17,245 bases of DNA from an uncultured Eubacteriales bacterium (GCA_902797345.1 CADBSL010000162.1:1-17245); one strand, 5' to 3'. Shown: positions 6,666-14,192, counted from the stretch's first letter. The notes: generated from the letters alone by a model not told the origin. Program-made: numbers and translations.

Positions 6666-8918
6666 TCAGTGATCTCTGATCTTATCGACGATCAGGAAGA
6701 CAAACGCCAGATAGGTGTTGAGGCCAAAGACGGCACCAATGCACCCCAGGGCGTAGAGTTTGCGGAAGACAGGATCCGCGAAGGAGCGGACGATGCCTTC
6801 GATCTCCGCCGGTTCCAGGGAGGAGACTTTCTCCTTGGTGATCTCCGCGAAGTGGATGTCCTCCAGCAGCGAGGGGACCTCGCTCATAAAGGTCTCGAAG
6901 GCCGCCAGAGAGATCCGGTGAGCCGCTGCATCTGCGAAGGACTCGTCGAAGATCAGCCCCATGTTATCCGCCAGGGTCCGGATACAGTCGTAAAGGGTAC
7001 TCCGGAAGCTGTGGAAGGCGGCGTCGTTTTGGACGATCCCCGTCAGAGTCTGTTCCACCGAACGGGTCAAAAGCGGCGGAGAAATGTATTCTCCCAGGTT
7101 CGTGTCGCTGAGCCGGGTCACGTAGAAGGTCTCAAAAAGATCCCAGACGTTTTCCGTCAGTTTCGGACTGTTTTTGATGAGTCCGGCGGCGGTCCGAAGC
7201 ATGAAGGCATTGCTCTCGGTGTCTTCGATGGGGACCAGTCCCGGTTCCGTAAACCGATCCAGAAGATTATAATAGGCGTTCTTGACCTTCAGGGCGGTAT
7301 CCACCTGGTTCAGGTCGATAAAAGAACCCATATCCCGGTTCACGACGAAGGTCACGATCTTTTCCGCCAGCATGTCAGAGTTGTCCGCCATGGCGTTGAA
7401 GATCAGCGCGGACAGCTTCGAAGCGATCTTGCTTCGATTGCGCTCGCTCTGGAAATAGTCGCCCACATAGGAGAGGGCGCCCTTTCGGAGCACGTCCGTG
7501 AAGAGACCCCGGTTGGCCCGGAACATATTGGTGATATTGGTTTCTGTCAGCAGTTCACTGCCGATATAATCTCCCAGCTTATCCGCGAACCGCTGTTGGT
7601 TCTGCAGGATCAATCCCTGGGAGAAGACCTTCAGCCGACGGCTTTTGGCCAGGGTTTTGATGGGCTTATAAGGCCGGAAGAACATCCGGATGGCGATCAC
7701 ATTGGTGATGACCCCGATAAAAGCCATCAATGCCGCCAGAAAGACCAGCATCAGGGGACTGCCCGGGAACCCGGTGGGGTGGAAACTCCCCAGGGTCAGG
7801 AACAGGGCCGGGATGCTGATGAGAAAGCCCAGCACCGCCCCGAAATAGGACAGGTACTTCAGTTCTCCCCTCAGCAGCATTTCTGCCACGTCGCAGAGCT
7901 GTTCCGGGTCCAATCTCCCCAGCGCCATGCTGACAGTGCTTTTGATTTTGCCGTTCAGCAGTTTGTGGAGGTTCCGGGTCACATAGTCATAGAGGATATC
8001 GGAAGCACCTTTCCGGACCCGGCGGCTCTTGCCGATGCCGTCGATCAGAGATTCCAGGTTCTCCCGATACAGTTTATCGGAATGCTTGTCGTATTGTTTT
8101 TTCAGTTCTTCCTGCAGCACTTCTGCCAGTCGATGCTGCTGCTCCGGGGTCAGGTAATCCGCCAGGGATTTTTCCCGGATCCGCTCTTCCACGTTCTCGG
8201 CGATCTTTTCCTGTACCTCCGGGATCATTTCCTCCGGCAGTGACAGGGTCGTGAAATCCGGAGACACCTGATCCTGACCGCCCAGATACCGGGAGGCGAA
8301 ATGGCGAAGGACTTTTCGTCCGTCCGAGTGGAACATAGCAGAAAAACCCAGTTCCCTCAGGATCCTCTTGCCCTTGTCGTGGATGGCATAGCTGTTTTTG
8401 TAAGCGTCCTTCAGGGCTCCATAGAGGTTATCGGTAGCCAGTCGGACCTGTCCTTCCGTCAGATAGTCCGATACTTTGATTTCCGTCAGGACATGATGCA
8501 GGAGCTCCTCCGTGTGTTGGGCCAGCATTTCCTCCCCAAAGCGACGGAAGCCCTTTTCTGTTTCTTCGAAGCCCTTCAGTTCCGACAGGCGCACCTGCCG
8601 GAAGGTCTCCGGAAGGTCCTCCGTCAGGAACCGGTCCACGATATCTTCCACATGCTTTCGCATGGTATCATTGACCAGCTCTTTTTTCAGGACGTCGTTC
8701 GTCAGGATCCGGGTCTCCACGCAGTCGCTGAGGCTGTCGATGAAGGCCTGCTGTTTTTCCTCGGTGCTGAGGATGCTGACGTCGAAGATCTGTCTGCCGA
8801 AGAGTCTGACGGGTTTGAACAGCCAGCGGACGGCATACTTATTCGTGATGTAGCCGGCAACGGTGCCGGAGAAAACCAGGGTCACCGCCGCCAGAATGGT
8901 AAAAATCAGTGTGTTCAT
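6666..8918 (-). CDS. Tandem DUF445 (YheB-like) membrane protein
   Basis: This 750-aa protein carries two copies of the DUF445 signature: GYITNKYAVRWLFKP at about residues 22-36 and GVITNVIAIRMFFRP at about 399-414. Ordinary DUF445 proteins are around 400 aa with one copy, so this looks like an internal duplication or fusion. Membrane segments are visible at about 3-22, 354-378, 385-412 and 724-747. The large regions between them are charged, helical and probably cytoplasmic or extracellular stalks. The biochemical role of the family is unknown; Bacillus YheB is a membrane protein of unknown function. The gene begins 5 nt after the stop of the 81-aa gene and almost certainly shares its promoter. 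No good U-rich terminator follows it. Confidence 0.85.
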   Translation of the reverse strand: MNTLIFTILAAVTLVFSGTVAGYITNKYAVRWLFKPVRLFGRQIFDVSILSTEEKQQAFIDSLSDCVETRILTNDVLKKELVNDTMRKHVEDIVDRFLTEDLPETFRQVRLSELKGFEETEKGFRRFGEEMLAQHTEELLHHVLTEIKVSDYLTEGQVRLATDNLYGALKDAYKNSYAIHDKGKRILRELGFSAMFHSDGRKVLRHFASRYLGGQDQVSPDFTTLSLPEEMIPEVQEKIAENVEERIREKSLADYLTPEQQHRLAEVLQEELKKQYDKHSDKLYRENLESLIDGIGKSRRVRKGASDILYDYVTRNLHKLLNGKIKSTVSMALGRLDPEQLCDVAEMLLRGELKYLSYFGAVLGFLISIPALFLTLGSFHPTGFPGSPLMLVFLAALMAFIGVITNVIAIRMFFRPYKPIKTLAKSRRLKVFSQGLILQNQQRFADKLGDYIGSELLTETNITNMFRANRGLFTDVLRKGALSYVGDYFQSERNRSKIASKLSALIFNAMADNSDMLAEKIVTFVVNRDMGSFIDLNQVDTALKVKNAYYNLLDRFTEPGLVPIEDTESNAFMLRTAAGLIKNSPKLTENVWDLFETFYVTRLSDTNLGEYISPPLLTRSVEQTLTGIVQNDAAFHSFRSTLYDCIRTLADNMGLIFDESFADAAAHRISLAAFETFMSEVPSLLEDIHFAEITKEKVSSLEPAEIEGIVRSFADPVFRKLYALGCIGAVFGLNTYLAFVFLIVDKIRDH

Positions 8919-8923
8919 GTTGT

Positions 8924-9169
8924 TTAGTCGTTCACTTTAAATGAAAACGTTCCGTCTTCCAGAGTGTTGTCCGTTTCCCAATTCATATCGTACTGTTTAT
9001 ACTTTTCTTCAAAGTAGGGCCGGTTTTCCTCCAGAGCGGGGAAGTTCTTTTCGTTGGCGGAAAGGATGACCTTGTGTTCCGCGAATAAAAGGCACACGGG
9101 CCGGCTTTTCATAAAGGCCCGGATCTGATCTTCGATGGATTCCCGGGCAAGGGTCTTGATATCTTTCAT
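8924..9169 (-). CDS. Small hypothetical protein, first gene of the DUF445 operon
   Basis: The 81-aa product is not recognised. It is soluble (no membrane segment), mixed-charge and partly helical at the N-terminus (MKDIKTLARESIEDQIRAF). Its C-terminal half is rich in aromatic and acidic residues (ENRPYFEEKYKQYDMNW...). It is credible as a gene because AAGGAGGT lies 8 nt before the ATG, a good promoter is located upstream, and the stop is 5 nt from the DUF445 start. The tight pairing suggests a role connected with the DUF445 protein, but nothing in the sequence names it. Confidence 0.75.
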   Translation of the reverse strand: MKDIKTLARESIEDQIRAFMKSRPVCLLFAEHKVILSANEKNFPALEENRPYFEEKYKQYDMNWETDNTLEDGTFSFKVND

Positions 9170-9205
9170 AAGAGTGACCTCCTTTACACTTTCTTTGGTG
9201 ACTTC

Positions 9206-9234
9206 AGTTTAGTACCCCCGGGGGAAGAAGTCAA
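9206..9234 (-). promoter_or_regulatory. Promoter of the 81-aa/DUF445 operon with palindrome in the spacer
   Basis: On the minus strand: -35 TTGACT (9229-9234, 5 of 6), 17-bp spacer, -10 TAAACT (9206-9211, 4 of 6). The spacer contains the perfect 10-bp palindrome CCCCCGGGGG (9215-9224). It could be a repressor or activator site, or simply affect promoter geometry. Confidence 0.65.
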
Positions 9235-9303
9235 GAACAGAGAGATTACGAGACTGTTTCATTTTTTTCGCGGTGCAGATCGTCGTGGGGCGGAGGCAGA
9301 AAT

Positions 9304-9408
9304 CGGACAAATCCGAGAAAATCACTCATTTGTCCGCCAGTGTCCTTTGGACTGATGGGAGTTGGGGCCCCGGAGAATGAGATCCTGTGCCGAAGACGTC
9401 GGACAAAT
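9304..9408 (+). repeat. Three copies of CGGACAAAT upstream of the MFS gene
   Basis: The 9-mer CGGACAAAT occurs at 9304-9312 and 9400-9408 in direct orientation and at 9328-9336 inverted. The first two form a 9-bp stem with a 15-nt loop. A related GTCC-TTT-GGAC hairpin lies just downstream, around 9348-9358. All copies are between the two divergent promoters of this 339-bp intergenic region, so they are candidate operator sites for the MFS gene or the divergent DUF445 operon. No regulator is encoded alongside. Confidence 0.55.
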
Positions 9409-9439
9409 CGGAAGGAATAGGGAAATCGTCCGCCGATGG

Positions 9440-9469
9440 TTGAATCCGGAGGGCGTTTTACGATAGAAT
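9440..9469 (+). promoter_or_regulatory. Promoter of the MFS transporter operon
   Basis: TTGAAT (9440-9445) and TAGAAT (9464-9469) are separated by 18 bp. The transcript would begin near 9476, about 30 nt before the start codon, with the ribosome-binding site AGGAGG at 9496-9501. Confidence 0.55.
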
Positions 9470-9508
9470 AGAACAAAGATAGGAAAGGATCGGAGAGGAG
9501 GAGCGAAT

Positions 9509-10699
9509 ATGAAGGAGCGGCTGACGGCTCGGAAAACAGTAGAGATCTCAGCAACCATCCATTTCCTGGTGGACCTGGCCTGCATCTTTCTGGTGACGGC
9601 ATTTCTGATCCCCTTGTGCGGGGACCGGATGGATTGGGTCTGGGTCGTGATGATCTATAACATGTTCGCCTTTGCTTTCCAGCTTCCCATCGGAGCCCTG
9701 GGAGACCGGCTGGGAGCCTCCTGGAATCTGGCGGCGATGGGGTGTGTCCTGATTGCGGCCGCTTATGGGACGGCATGGATCGGGGCAGTGCCTCTTGCCG
9801 GAGGCACCGGGACCGGCGGGGAACTCCTGTTCTCCGGGAGCCCTGTTGGAGCAGCCCTGCCGATTCTGATCGCCCTGATCGCGGGGGTCGGGAATTCCTG
9901 CTTCCATGTGGGGTGCGGGATCGCGGTGCTCCGGCGGAGCCAGGGAAGGGCGGCAATGCCGGGAGTCTATGTGTCCACCGGGGCTTTCGGGGTGTATCTG
10001 GGGTCGATCCTGGCTTCCCGGCTGGGGCCGTTTGCCCTGGGAGCGGCTGCCGGGATCCTGGTGATGCTGATCTGTGCGATCTGTCTGGCCCGGGCGGGGA
10101 GGACCTTTGCAGGTTCTGAAGGAGAAAATACGAAAGAAGAGAGCCCGCAGAGAAATCGTTCCGCTGCCGGCCCGTTGTCGGCGTTGATGTTGATCGCTGT
10201 CTCGGGACTTTTGCTCACAGTGCTGCTGAGGTCTTACGCCGGCACGATCATGTCCTTTTCCTGGCGGTCTGCACCGCTATTGGGGTTGTCGTTCACCCTG
10301 GGCATCGTCCTGGGGAAGATGCTGGGCGGCGTCATCGGCGATCGGGTCGGGTGGATGAAGACTGCTTTAGCCAGCCTGCTGGGGGCGGCGGTCCTGTTTG
10401 CGGTGGCGATGGAACATCCGGCTGCAGGGATCATCGCGGTCTTTCTGTTCAACATGACCATGCCCATCACGCTGACAGCCCTGGCGGATCTGATGGAAGA
10501 GCTCCCCGGTACCGCCTTTGGGATGACGACGCTGATGCTGTTCCTGGGTACGGTGCCTTCTCTGTTGGTGGCAGTGGGATCCATGGAAAAGGGGAGCCCG
10601 GGTCCTTTGCCGGTGGTAGTCGTCCTTTCGGCCGTGTTCATCGCATTGGGTCTGTGGGCCGGGCGGAAAGTGATTTCTGCACGGGACAGGAGGGAGTAA
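9509..10699 (+). CDS. Major facilitator superfamily transporter
   Basis: The 396-aa protein has roughly 12 hydrophobic helices and the layout of a major facilitator. A typical N-domain loop motif is QLPIGALGDRLG (about residues 59-70), and its C-domain counterpart GKMLGGVIGDRVGWMK lies near residues 271-286. The segment GVGNSCFHVGCG near 130-141 resembles that of the fosmidomycin-resistance-type MFS branch, which is the best hint of subfamily; the substrate cannot be told. A charged central loop (SEGENTKEESPQRNRS) divides the two halves. The start is set by AGGAGG 7 nt upstream. The next gene begins 1 nt after its stop, so the two form an operon. CGGACAAAT repeats upstream may regulate it. 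Confidence 0.85.
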   Translation: MKERLTARKTVEISATIHFLVDLACIFLVTAFLIPLCGDRMDWVWVVMIYNMFAFAFQLPIGALGDRLGASWNLAAMGCVLIAAAYGTAWIGAVPLAGGTGTGGELLFSGSPVGAALPILIALIAGVGNSCFHVGCGIAVLRRSQGRAAMPGVYVSTGAFGVYLGSILASRLGPFALGAAAGILVMLICAICLARAGRTFAGSEGENTKEESPQRNRSAAGPLSALMLIAVSGLLLTVLLRSYAGTIMSFSWRSAPLLGLSFTLGIVLGKMLGGVIGDRVGWMKTALASLLGAAVLFAVAMEHPAAGIIAVFLFNMTMPITLTALADLMEELPGTAFGMTTLMLFLGTVPSLLVAVGSMEKGSPGPLPVVVVLSAVFIALGLWAGRKVISARDRRE

Positions 10700-10700
10700 T

Positions 10701-11099
10701 ATGATCTGGATACGTATTTTTCTGCTCTCCCTGGCCGTGACCCTTGCAGCAGAGTGTTTCCTGGCCTGGGTGCTGGGGCTTCGGACACGAAAGGATCAAA
10801 GCCTGGTGGTGCTGGTGAACCTGTTGACCAACCCGGCGGTGATCTACCTGAGCCTGCTGGGCTCCCGGTTTGTCGGACCTTCCGGCAGGGGCTGGGTCCT
10901 GATCGGATTGGAAACGGCGGCGGTGTTGACGGAGGCGTTCATTTACTCTCGGTGGCTGGATTGGGATCAAATCCCGGCGTGCACGGTTGCGGGTCGTCTG
11001 GGGAGGATCCGGCCAGGCAGGGCGGCGGTGGCTTTGTCTTTGATACTGAATGCCGGTTCATATGGAGCGGGAGAACTCTTGGAACTCGTTCTTTCCTAG
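10701..11099 (+). CDS. Small integral membrane protein paired with the MFS transporter
   Basis: The 132-aa product is hydrophobic, with about four membrane segments: residues 3-26, 36-58, 64-84 and 106-128. Conserved-looking features include an acidic residue in the first helix (LAAECFLAWVLGLR), the stretch LVNLLTNP at 38-45, and a third helix containing E and Y (TAAVLTEAFIYSR). I have seen small membrane proteins with this LVNLLTNP pattern in Bacillota, but no function is known to me. AGGAGG within the end of the MFS gene serves as its ribosome-binding site, and the 1-nt gap implies cotranslation. It may assist or modulate the transporter; this is inferred from position only. Confidence 0.75.
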   Translation: MIWIRIFLLSLAVTLAAECFLAWVLGLRTRKDQSLVVLVNLLTNPAVIYLSLLGSRFVGPSGRGWVLIGLETAAVLTEAFIYSRWLDWDQIPACTVAGRLGRIRPGRAAVALSLILNAGSYGAGELLELVLS

Positions 11100-11116
11100 G
11101 CGATGCATAGTGTTTA

Positions 11117-11125
11117 TGGTATAAT
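11117..11125 (+). promoter_or_regulatory. Extended -10 promoter of the SH3b protein gene
   Basis: TGGTATAAT is a perfect extended -10 element, only 18 nt after the preceding stop codon. The -35 region is poor, which extended -10 promoters tolerate. A transcript starting near 11132 would have a leader of about 25 nt containing GGAGG at 11145-11149. Confidence 0.7.
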
Positions 11126-11156
11126 ATATAATATGAATGAGAACGGAGGTAAGAAA

Positions 11157-12041
11157 ATGAGGATGGTTTGGAAGCAAAAAGTACGATCCTGTCTGCTGGT
11201 GGGAGTGCTGCTGGCGGGGTTGATGGTGATCGCTCTGCCGGTGCAGGTCTACGCAGACGCGGCGGTGGAGGACTTTTGGAACACAGCCTACAGCGTGGAT
11301 TATGATGTGACGGTTTCCGCGCCCGACGGCGGGGTGAATCTCCGCTATGGAGCCGGCGTCAAGTACGATAAGATCCTGGAGGGGATGATCCCCAATGGGA
11401 CGGTGCTCCATATCCGGCAGGTGGCGAAGGCCGATAACGGTAAGGAGTGGGGGTATACGCAGTACGCCGGTTACGAGGGCTGGGTCATCCTCAGCCAGAC
11501 CAAGAAGGTCAGTGCTTCGAAGCCTTCTTCGAGCAGTTCCAACACCGCGGCTTCAGCGCCGGTGTCGGTGAACTATAACGTGGAGGTGAAGGCGCCGGAC
11601 GGCGGAGTGAACATCCGATCCGGCCCCGGCGCGGCCTATGACAAGCTGCAGAGCAGCCTGATCCCCAACGGGACGGTGCTCCATATCTCGGAAACCGCCA
11701 AGGCCGATAACGGTAAGGAGTGGGGATACACCACCTACAATGGTCTGAAAGGCTGGATCTTCCTGGGTCAGACCGCTGTGACTTCGGCGGCGGTGACCTC
11801 TTCGGATCAGGCGGCTTCAGCCCAGACCGAGCCTGCGAAAGACCCGGCGGTGCAGGAACCGGAACCCTCCGATACGGATACCGTGGCAGACGATGCTTCT
11901 CCTGCGGGAACCACGGCGGATGAAGAAGAGGCCGCACCCGCTTCCACGAATACAAACACCTTCACTCTGGCCATCATCGCCCTGGTGATCCTGGCGATCA
12001 TCGTGGCAGTAGTATTGCTGCTGGCCAGAAGAAAGAGGTAA
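11157..12041 (+). CDS. Secreted, membrane-anchored protein with two SH3b domains
   Basis: The start is taken at 11157 (294 aa) because GGAGG lies 7 nt upstream; an in-frame ATG at 11103 would precede the transcription start. Residues 1-35 are a signal peptide ending near VYADA. Two bacterial SH3 domains follow at about 52-117 and 143-208, each with the G-G-V-N-[LI]-R-x-G-x-G opening typical of cell-wall-binding SH3b modules and a WGYT...GW ending. A Ser/Ala and then acidic Pro/Thr-rich linker (about 215-265) leads to a C-terminal helix (FTLAIIALVILAIIVAVVLLL) and the tail ARRKR, so the protein probably sits on the outer face of the membrane beneath or within the wall. No catalytic domain is present. 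It has its own promoter and terminator. Confidence 0.88.
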   Translation: MRMVWKQKVRSCLLVGVLLAGLMVIALPVQVYADAAVEDFWNTAYSVDYDVTVSAPDGGVNLRYGAGVKYDKILEGMIPNGTVLHIRQVAKADNGKEWGYTQYAGYEGWVILSQTKKVSASKPSSSSSNTAASAPVSVNYNVEVKAPDGGVNIRSGPGAAYDKLQSSLIPNGTVLHISETAKADNGKEWGYTTYNGLKGWIFLGQTAVTSAAVTSSDQAASAQTEPAKDPAVQEPEPSDTDTVADDASPAGTTADEEEAAPASTNTNTFTLAIIALVILAIIVAVVLLLARRKR

Positions 12042-12049
12042 ACGGACGC

Positions 12050-12079
12050 TAGGGGCGGTGCACACCGCCCCTATATTTT
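12050..12079 (+). terminator. Terminator of the SH3b protein gene
   Basis: A perfect 10-bp GC-rich stem (12050-12059 with 12064-12073) with loop GCAC is followed by TATTTT, 8 nt after the stop codon. Confidence 0.92.
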
Positions 12080-12101
12080 ACGAAATTCTTCAAACTGGTC
12101 A

Positions 12102-12130
12102 TTGATTTTTGAAACGAAGTCTGTTAGAAT
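12102..12130 (+). promoter_or_regulatory. Promoter of tRNA-Arg
   Basis: TTGATT (12102-12107), a 17-bp spacer and TAGAAT (12125-12130) stand 20 nt before the tRNA 5' end. Confidence 0.8.
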
Positions 12131-12150
12131 CTAATTCGGACGTAAAACGA

Positions 12151-12227
<77 letters not shown>

Positions 12228-12235
12228 GGGAATAG

Positions 12236-12280
12236 CCGCTAAGATCGTTGGGATTTCAATGATTTTAGCGGTTTTCTATT
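12236..12280 (+). terminator. Terminator of tRNA-Arg
   Basis: A 15-bp stem (12236-12250 with 12257-12271, two G-T pairs) with a 6-nt loop is followed by TTTTCTATT. This is the strongest intrinsic terminator in the window. Confidence 0.95.
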
Positions 12281-12324
12281 TCTCCTCTGAACCGGGGTTG
12301 TGAAAAGGTATTAAAAATGATAGA

Positions 12325-12699
12325 ATGCAGACGGCGGCGATCGAGCTGGATACAGCCTTCGTAGTCGTTTTACTGTATGTTTTGTGCACTTCGGGGCTTC
12401 CTCATATGACGGGAAGTGATATCCCTTATATCGCCGCAATCGGTTTTATCAATACCGGGCTGGCTTATCTGTTGTATTTTTCCGGATTGCAAAAGCTATC
12501 CGGTCAATCGGTTGCACTGATCAGCTACCTGGATCCGGTTTCGGCATTATTCTTCTCGGCCATCTTCCTTCAGGAGATCATGACGCCAGTCCAGATCGTC
12601 GGTGCGGTATTGATCATAGGGGGCGCGATGCTGGGGGAATTACGAAGCAGAAAAGATAATAGCGGAGGAAAGGATGAAGATCCATATCATACAACATAA
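12325..12699 (+). pseudogene. Remnant of an EamA/DMT-family transporter (C-terminal part only)
   Basis: The 125 codons match the end of a drug/metabolite-transporter family permease. The hallmark of the second EamA repeat is present: INTGLAYLLYFSGLQKLSGQSVALISYLDPVSALFFSAIFLQE broken across residues 42-84, followed by the last helix IVGAVLIIGGAMLGEL. Intact members are about 290-300 aa with two EamA repeats and ten helices; here the first repeat and the start of the second are missing. The frame is closed by TGA at 12301-12303, no ribosome-binding site precedes the ATG, and a strong terminator ends 45 nt upstream. It is therefore almost certainly a 5'-deleted pseudogene. Its end overlaps the start of another remnant. 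Confidence 0.82.
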
Positions 12700-12793
12700 C
12701 GCCTGGGTGAAACCCGGGGAATACCTGGCCTGGGCAGATCGTCCGGTACGGCGAAATCATATGAAATCATATACTGAAGGAGAAACGAAATGA
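12674..12793 (+). pseudogene. Remnant of a class I glutamine amidotransferase (N-terminal end only)
   Basis: A 39-codon frame starts at an ATG preceded by GGAGGAAAGG. Its first 22 residues (MKIHIIQHNAWVKPGEYLAW then AD) match the characteristic N-terminus of GMP-synthase-like glutamine amidotransferases, whose intact length is about 230-240 aa. Afterwards the sequence becomes unrelated (RPVRRNHMKSYTEGETK) and runs into a TGA overlapping the flavodoxin ATG. The catalytic Cys-His-Glu region is entirely missing. It is best explained as the 5' stub left by a deletion. The identification depends on a short match and is from memory of the family. Confidence 0.6.
12753..12772 (+). repeat. Perfect tandem 10-bp duplication at the deletion scar
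   Basis: GAAATCATAT occurs twice head to tail, precisely in the stretch where the amidotransferase-like reading ends and the flavodoxin leader begins. It could be a replication-slippage duplication or a footprint left by a departed element. Confidence 0.8.
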
Positions 12794-13269
12794 AAACGAT
12801 TATTGTATATTACTCCATGGGAGGAAACACGGAATACGCGGCGCAAAAGGTCGCCGAAGAACTGGGCGCGGATCTGCTGCGGATCGAGCCGAAGAAGGCG
12901 TACCCGGACAGCGGTTTCCGGAAGTTCCTGTGGGGCGGGAAGAGCGCCGTCATGGCGGAGACCCCGGAGCTGGAACCCTACGAGTTTGATGGAACCGCCT
13001 ATGAAAGGGTGATCCTCGGGTTCCCGGTATGGGCCGGGAATGTGACGCCGCCGATCCGGACCTTTTTGAAGGAAAATGACCTGAGCGGAAAATCCCTGGC
13101 GGCCTTCGCCTGCCAGAGCGGAGCCGGGGCGGAAAAGGCATTTGGAAAGCTCCTGGCCGCTGTCGGTGCGGATAAACTGGAGGCGGAGCTCATCCTCATC
13201 GATCCGAAGGACAAGCCCAGCGAGGCCAACGAACAGAAGATCCAGGCGTTCTGCGAAAAATTGAAATAG
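12790..13269 (+). CDS. Flavodoxin-family protein
   Basis: This 159-aa protein is a flavodoxin-type FMN-binding electron carrier or small flavoprotein reductase of the cytoplasm. The FMN phosphate-binding loop is at residues 8-14 (YSMGGNT), directly after the first beta-strand KTIIVYY. Further flavin-contact loops are GFPVWAGNVTPP (about 77-88) and ACQSGAGAEKAF (about 105-116). The length suits short-chain flavodoxins of the kind common in Clostridia. AAGGAG lies 7 nt before the ATG. The ATG overlaps the stop codon of the amidotransferase remnant. No redox partner is encoded nearby, so its pathway is unknown. Confidence 0.88.
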   Translation: MKTIIVYYSMGGNTEYAAQKVAEELGADLLRIEPKKAYPDSGFRKFLWGGKSAVMAETPELEPYEFDGTAYERVILGFPVWAGNVTPPIRTFLKENDLSGKSLAAFACQSGAGAEKAFGKLLAAVGADKLEAELILIDPKDKPSEANEQKIQAFCEKLK

Positions 13270-13280
13270 CGTGTAAAAAG

Positions 13281-13305
13281 CGACCCTGTCCATCGGACGG
13301 GGTCG
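13281..13305. terminator. Shared terminator between flavodoxin and lipoprotein genes
   Basis: An 11-bp stem (13281-13291 with 13295-13305, one wobble) with a 3-nt loop lies between the convergent stops. The minus strand continues as C-TTTTT (A-run 13275-13279), a proper U-tract; the plus strand has only ATGATATTT. It is thus stronger for the lipoprotein gene. Confidence 0.82.
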
Positions 13306-13328
13306 ATGATATTTAGTGGGATACTATT

Positions 13329-14186
13329 CTAGTTAGTCTTCGGCGGATCGGGCCGGGCCCAGGGCTGGAACAGGTCCATGATTCCAGAGTCTTCGTCAAA
13401 GGTGAGCCAGTATTTGGCCGGAGTCTGGTCCGGCAGGGTCCCTTCCGGGTACCAGAGGTACACTTGCCCGGGATAGATCACCAGGTACTGGAGACTGAAC
13501 CGGTCGATCAGGTCTTGCATTTTCTCTTCGTTGGACAGCCCGGAACGGTGGATCATATATTCCGCCAGTTCCTCCTTACTGCAGGTGAAAAGATCCTGTG
13601 GGTGGATCACTTCTCCGGTGGCTTTGTCAAAGGCCGTGGTGACCTGCATGGTGTCGGTGGACCATTCGTCCCGGATGGTTTCCTCTTCTGTCATGACGTA
13701 AAGGATATTTTCCCCTTCGGCACAGGGGTAGTACCGCCAGGTGATGTGGAAGGGGTGATAGCCCGGATCCTGTCCATATTTGGAGTAGATGTTCCAGGCT
13801 TTGGATAACTGTTTATCCAAATTGAAATGGGATTTTCGTTTTTCGTAGTGGGACCGGATAGCGTCCTGCACTTCAGGCGTCAGTTTTGAAAAACCGAAAT
13901 CCTGTCCCGGCCGGACCGGATCCGGGTAAAACCGGCCCTTGGGGAGTTCCTCCAGAACTGCCGGCCGGTCCGCTTCCAGAAAGACGATCCCCTCTGTCGT
14001 TCGGTATTGTGTGACGGTATCCGTCTCCCATATTTCCACCGGAGTGCCATCCGCCAGGGAAAGTCGTTCTCCAGTATCCACGGCGGTGTTGTCCGGCTCC
14101 GGGATCGGGGCAGGCATAGAAGAACAGCCGGTGATCAGGAGTATGATCAGGGCCAGGATACCAAGAATATGGAGTTTTCTGTTCAT
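13329..14186 (-). CDS. Hypothetical lipoprotein (possibly DUF3298-like C-terminus)
   Basis: The start is placed at 14186 (285 aa) because MNRKLHILGILALIILLITGC is a textbook lipoprotein signal with lipobox LITGC and Cys21. The frame is open 95 codons further upstream, but that part merely translates the extragenic hairpin repeats and precedes the promoter. The mature protein is soluble and faces outside. The C-terminal half has the pattern FDKATGEVIHPQDLF, then FSLQYLVIYPGQVYLWYPEGTLP broken by turns. This recalls the DUF3298/RsiV-type domain, where a strand-rich region reports on extracellular ligands; the match is weak. The middle contains LDKQLSKAWNIYSKYG. A purine-rich GGGGAG 6 nt before the ATG, supplied by the repeat's edge, would be the ribosome-binding site. 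No function is assigned. Confidence 0.75.
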   Translation of the reverse strand: MNRKLHILGILALIILLITGCSSMPAPIPEPDNTAVDTGERLSLADGTPVEIWETDTVTQYRTTEGIVFLEADRPAVLEELPKGRFYPDPVRPGQDFGFSKLTPEVQDAIRSHYEKRKSHFNLDKQLSKAWNIYSKYGQDPGYHPFHITWRYYPCAEGENILYVMTEEETIRDEWSTDTMQVTTAFDKATGEVIHPQDLFTCSKEELAEYMIHRSGLSNEEKMQDLIDRFSLQYLVIYPGQVYLWYPEGTLPDQTPAKYWLTFDEDSGIMDLFQPWARPDPPKTN

Positions 14187-14192
14187 TTTATG

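Noticed and set aside
6669..8243. 524-codon open frame on the plus strand opposite the DUF445 gene
   Set aside because: It is exactly antisense to a clear membrane-protein gene, has no ribosome-binding site, and its protein is His/Gln/Asp-rich without family features; typical of GC-rich antisense frames.
9246..9956. 236-codon minus-strand frame across the MFS start and its promoter
   Set aside because: Pro/Arg/Ser-rich translation with no ribosome-binding site, overlapping a well-supported gene and its regulatory region.
11103..11156. 18-residue N-terminal extension of the SH3b protein
   Set aside because: The extra start precedes the TATAAT box and lacks a ribosome-binding site, while 11157 has GGAGG and begins a normal signal peptide.
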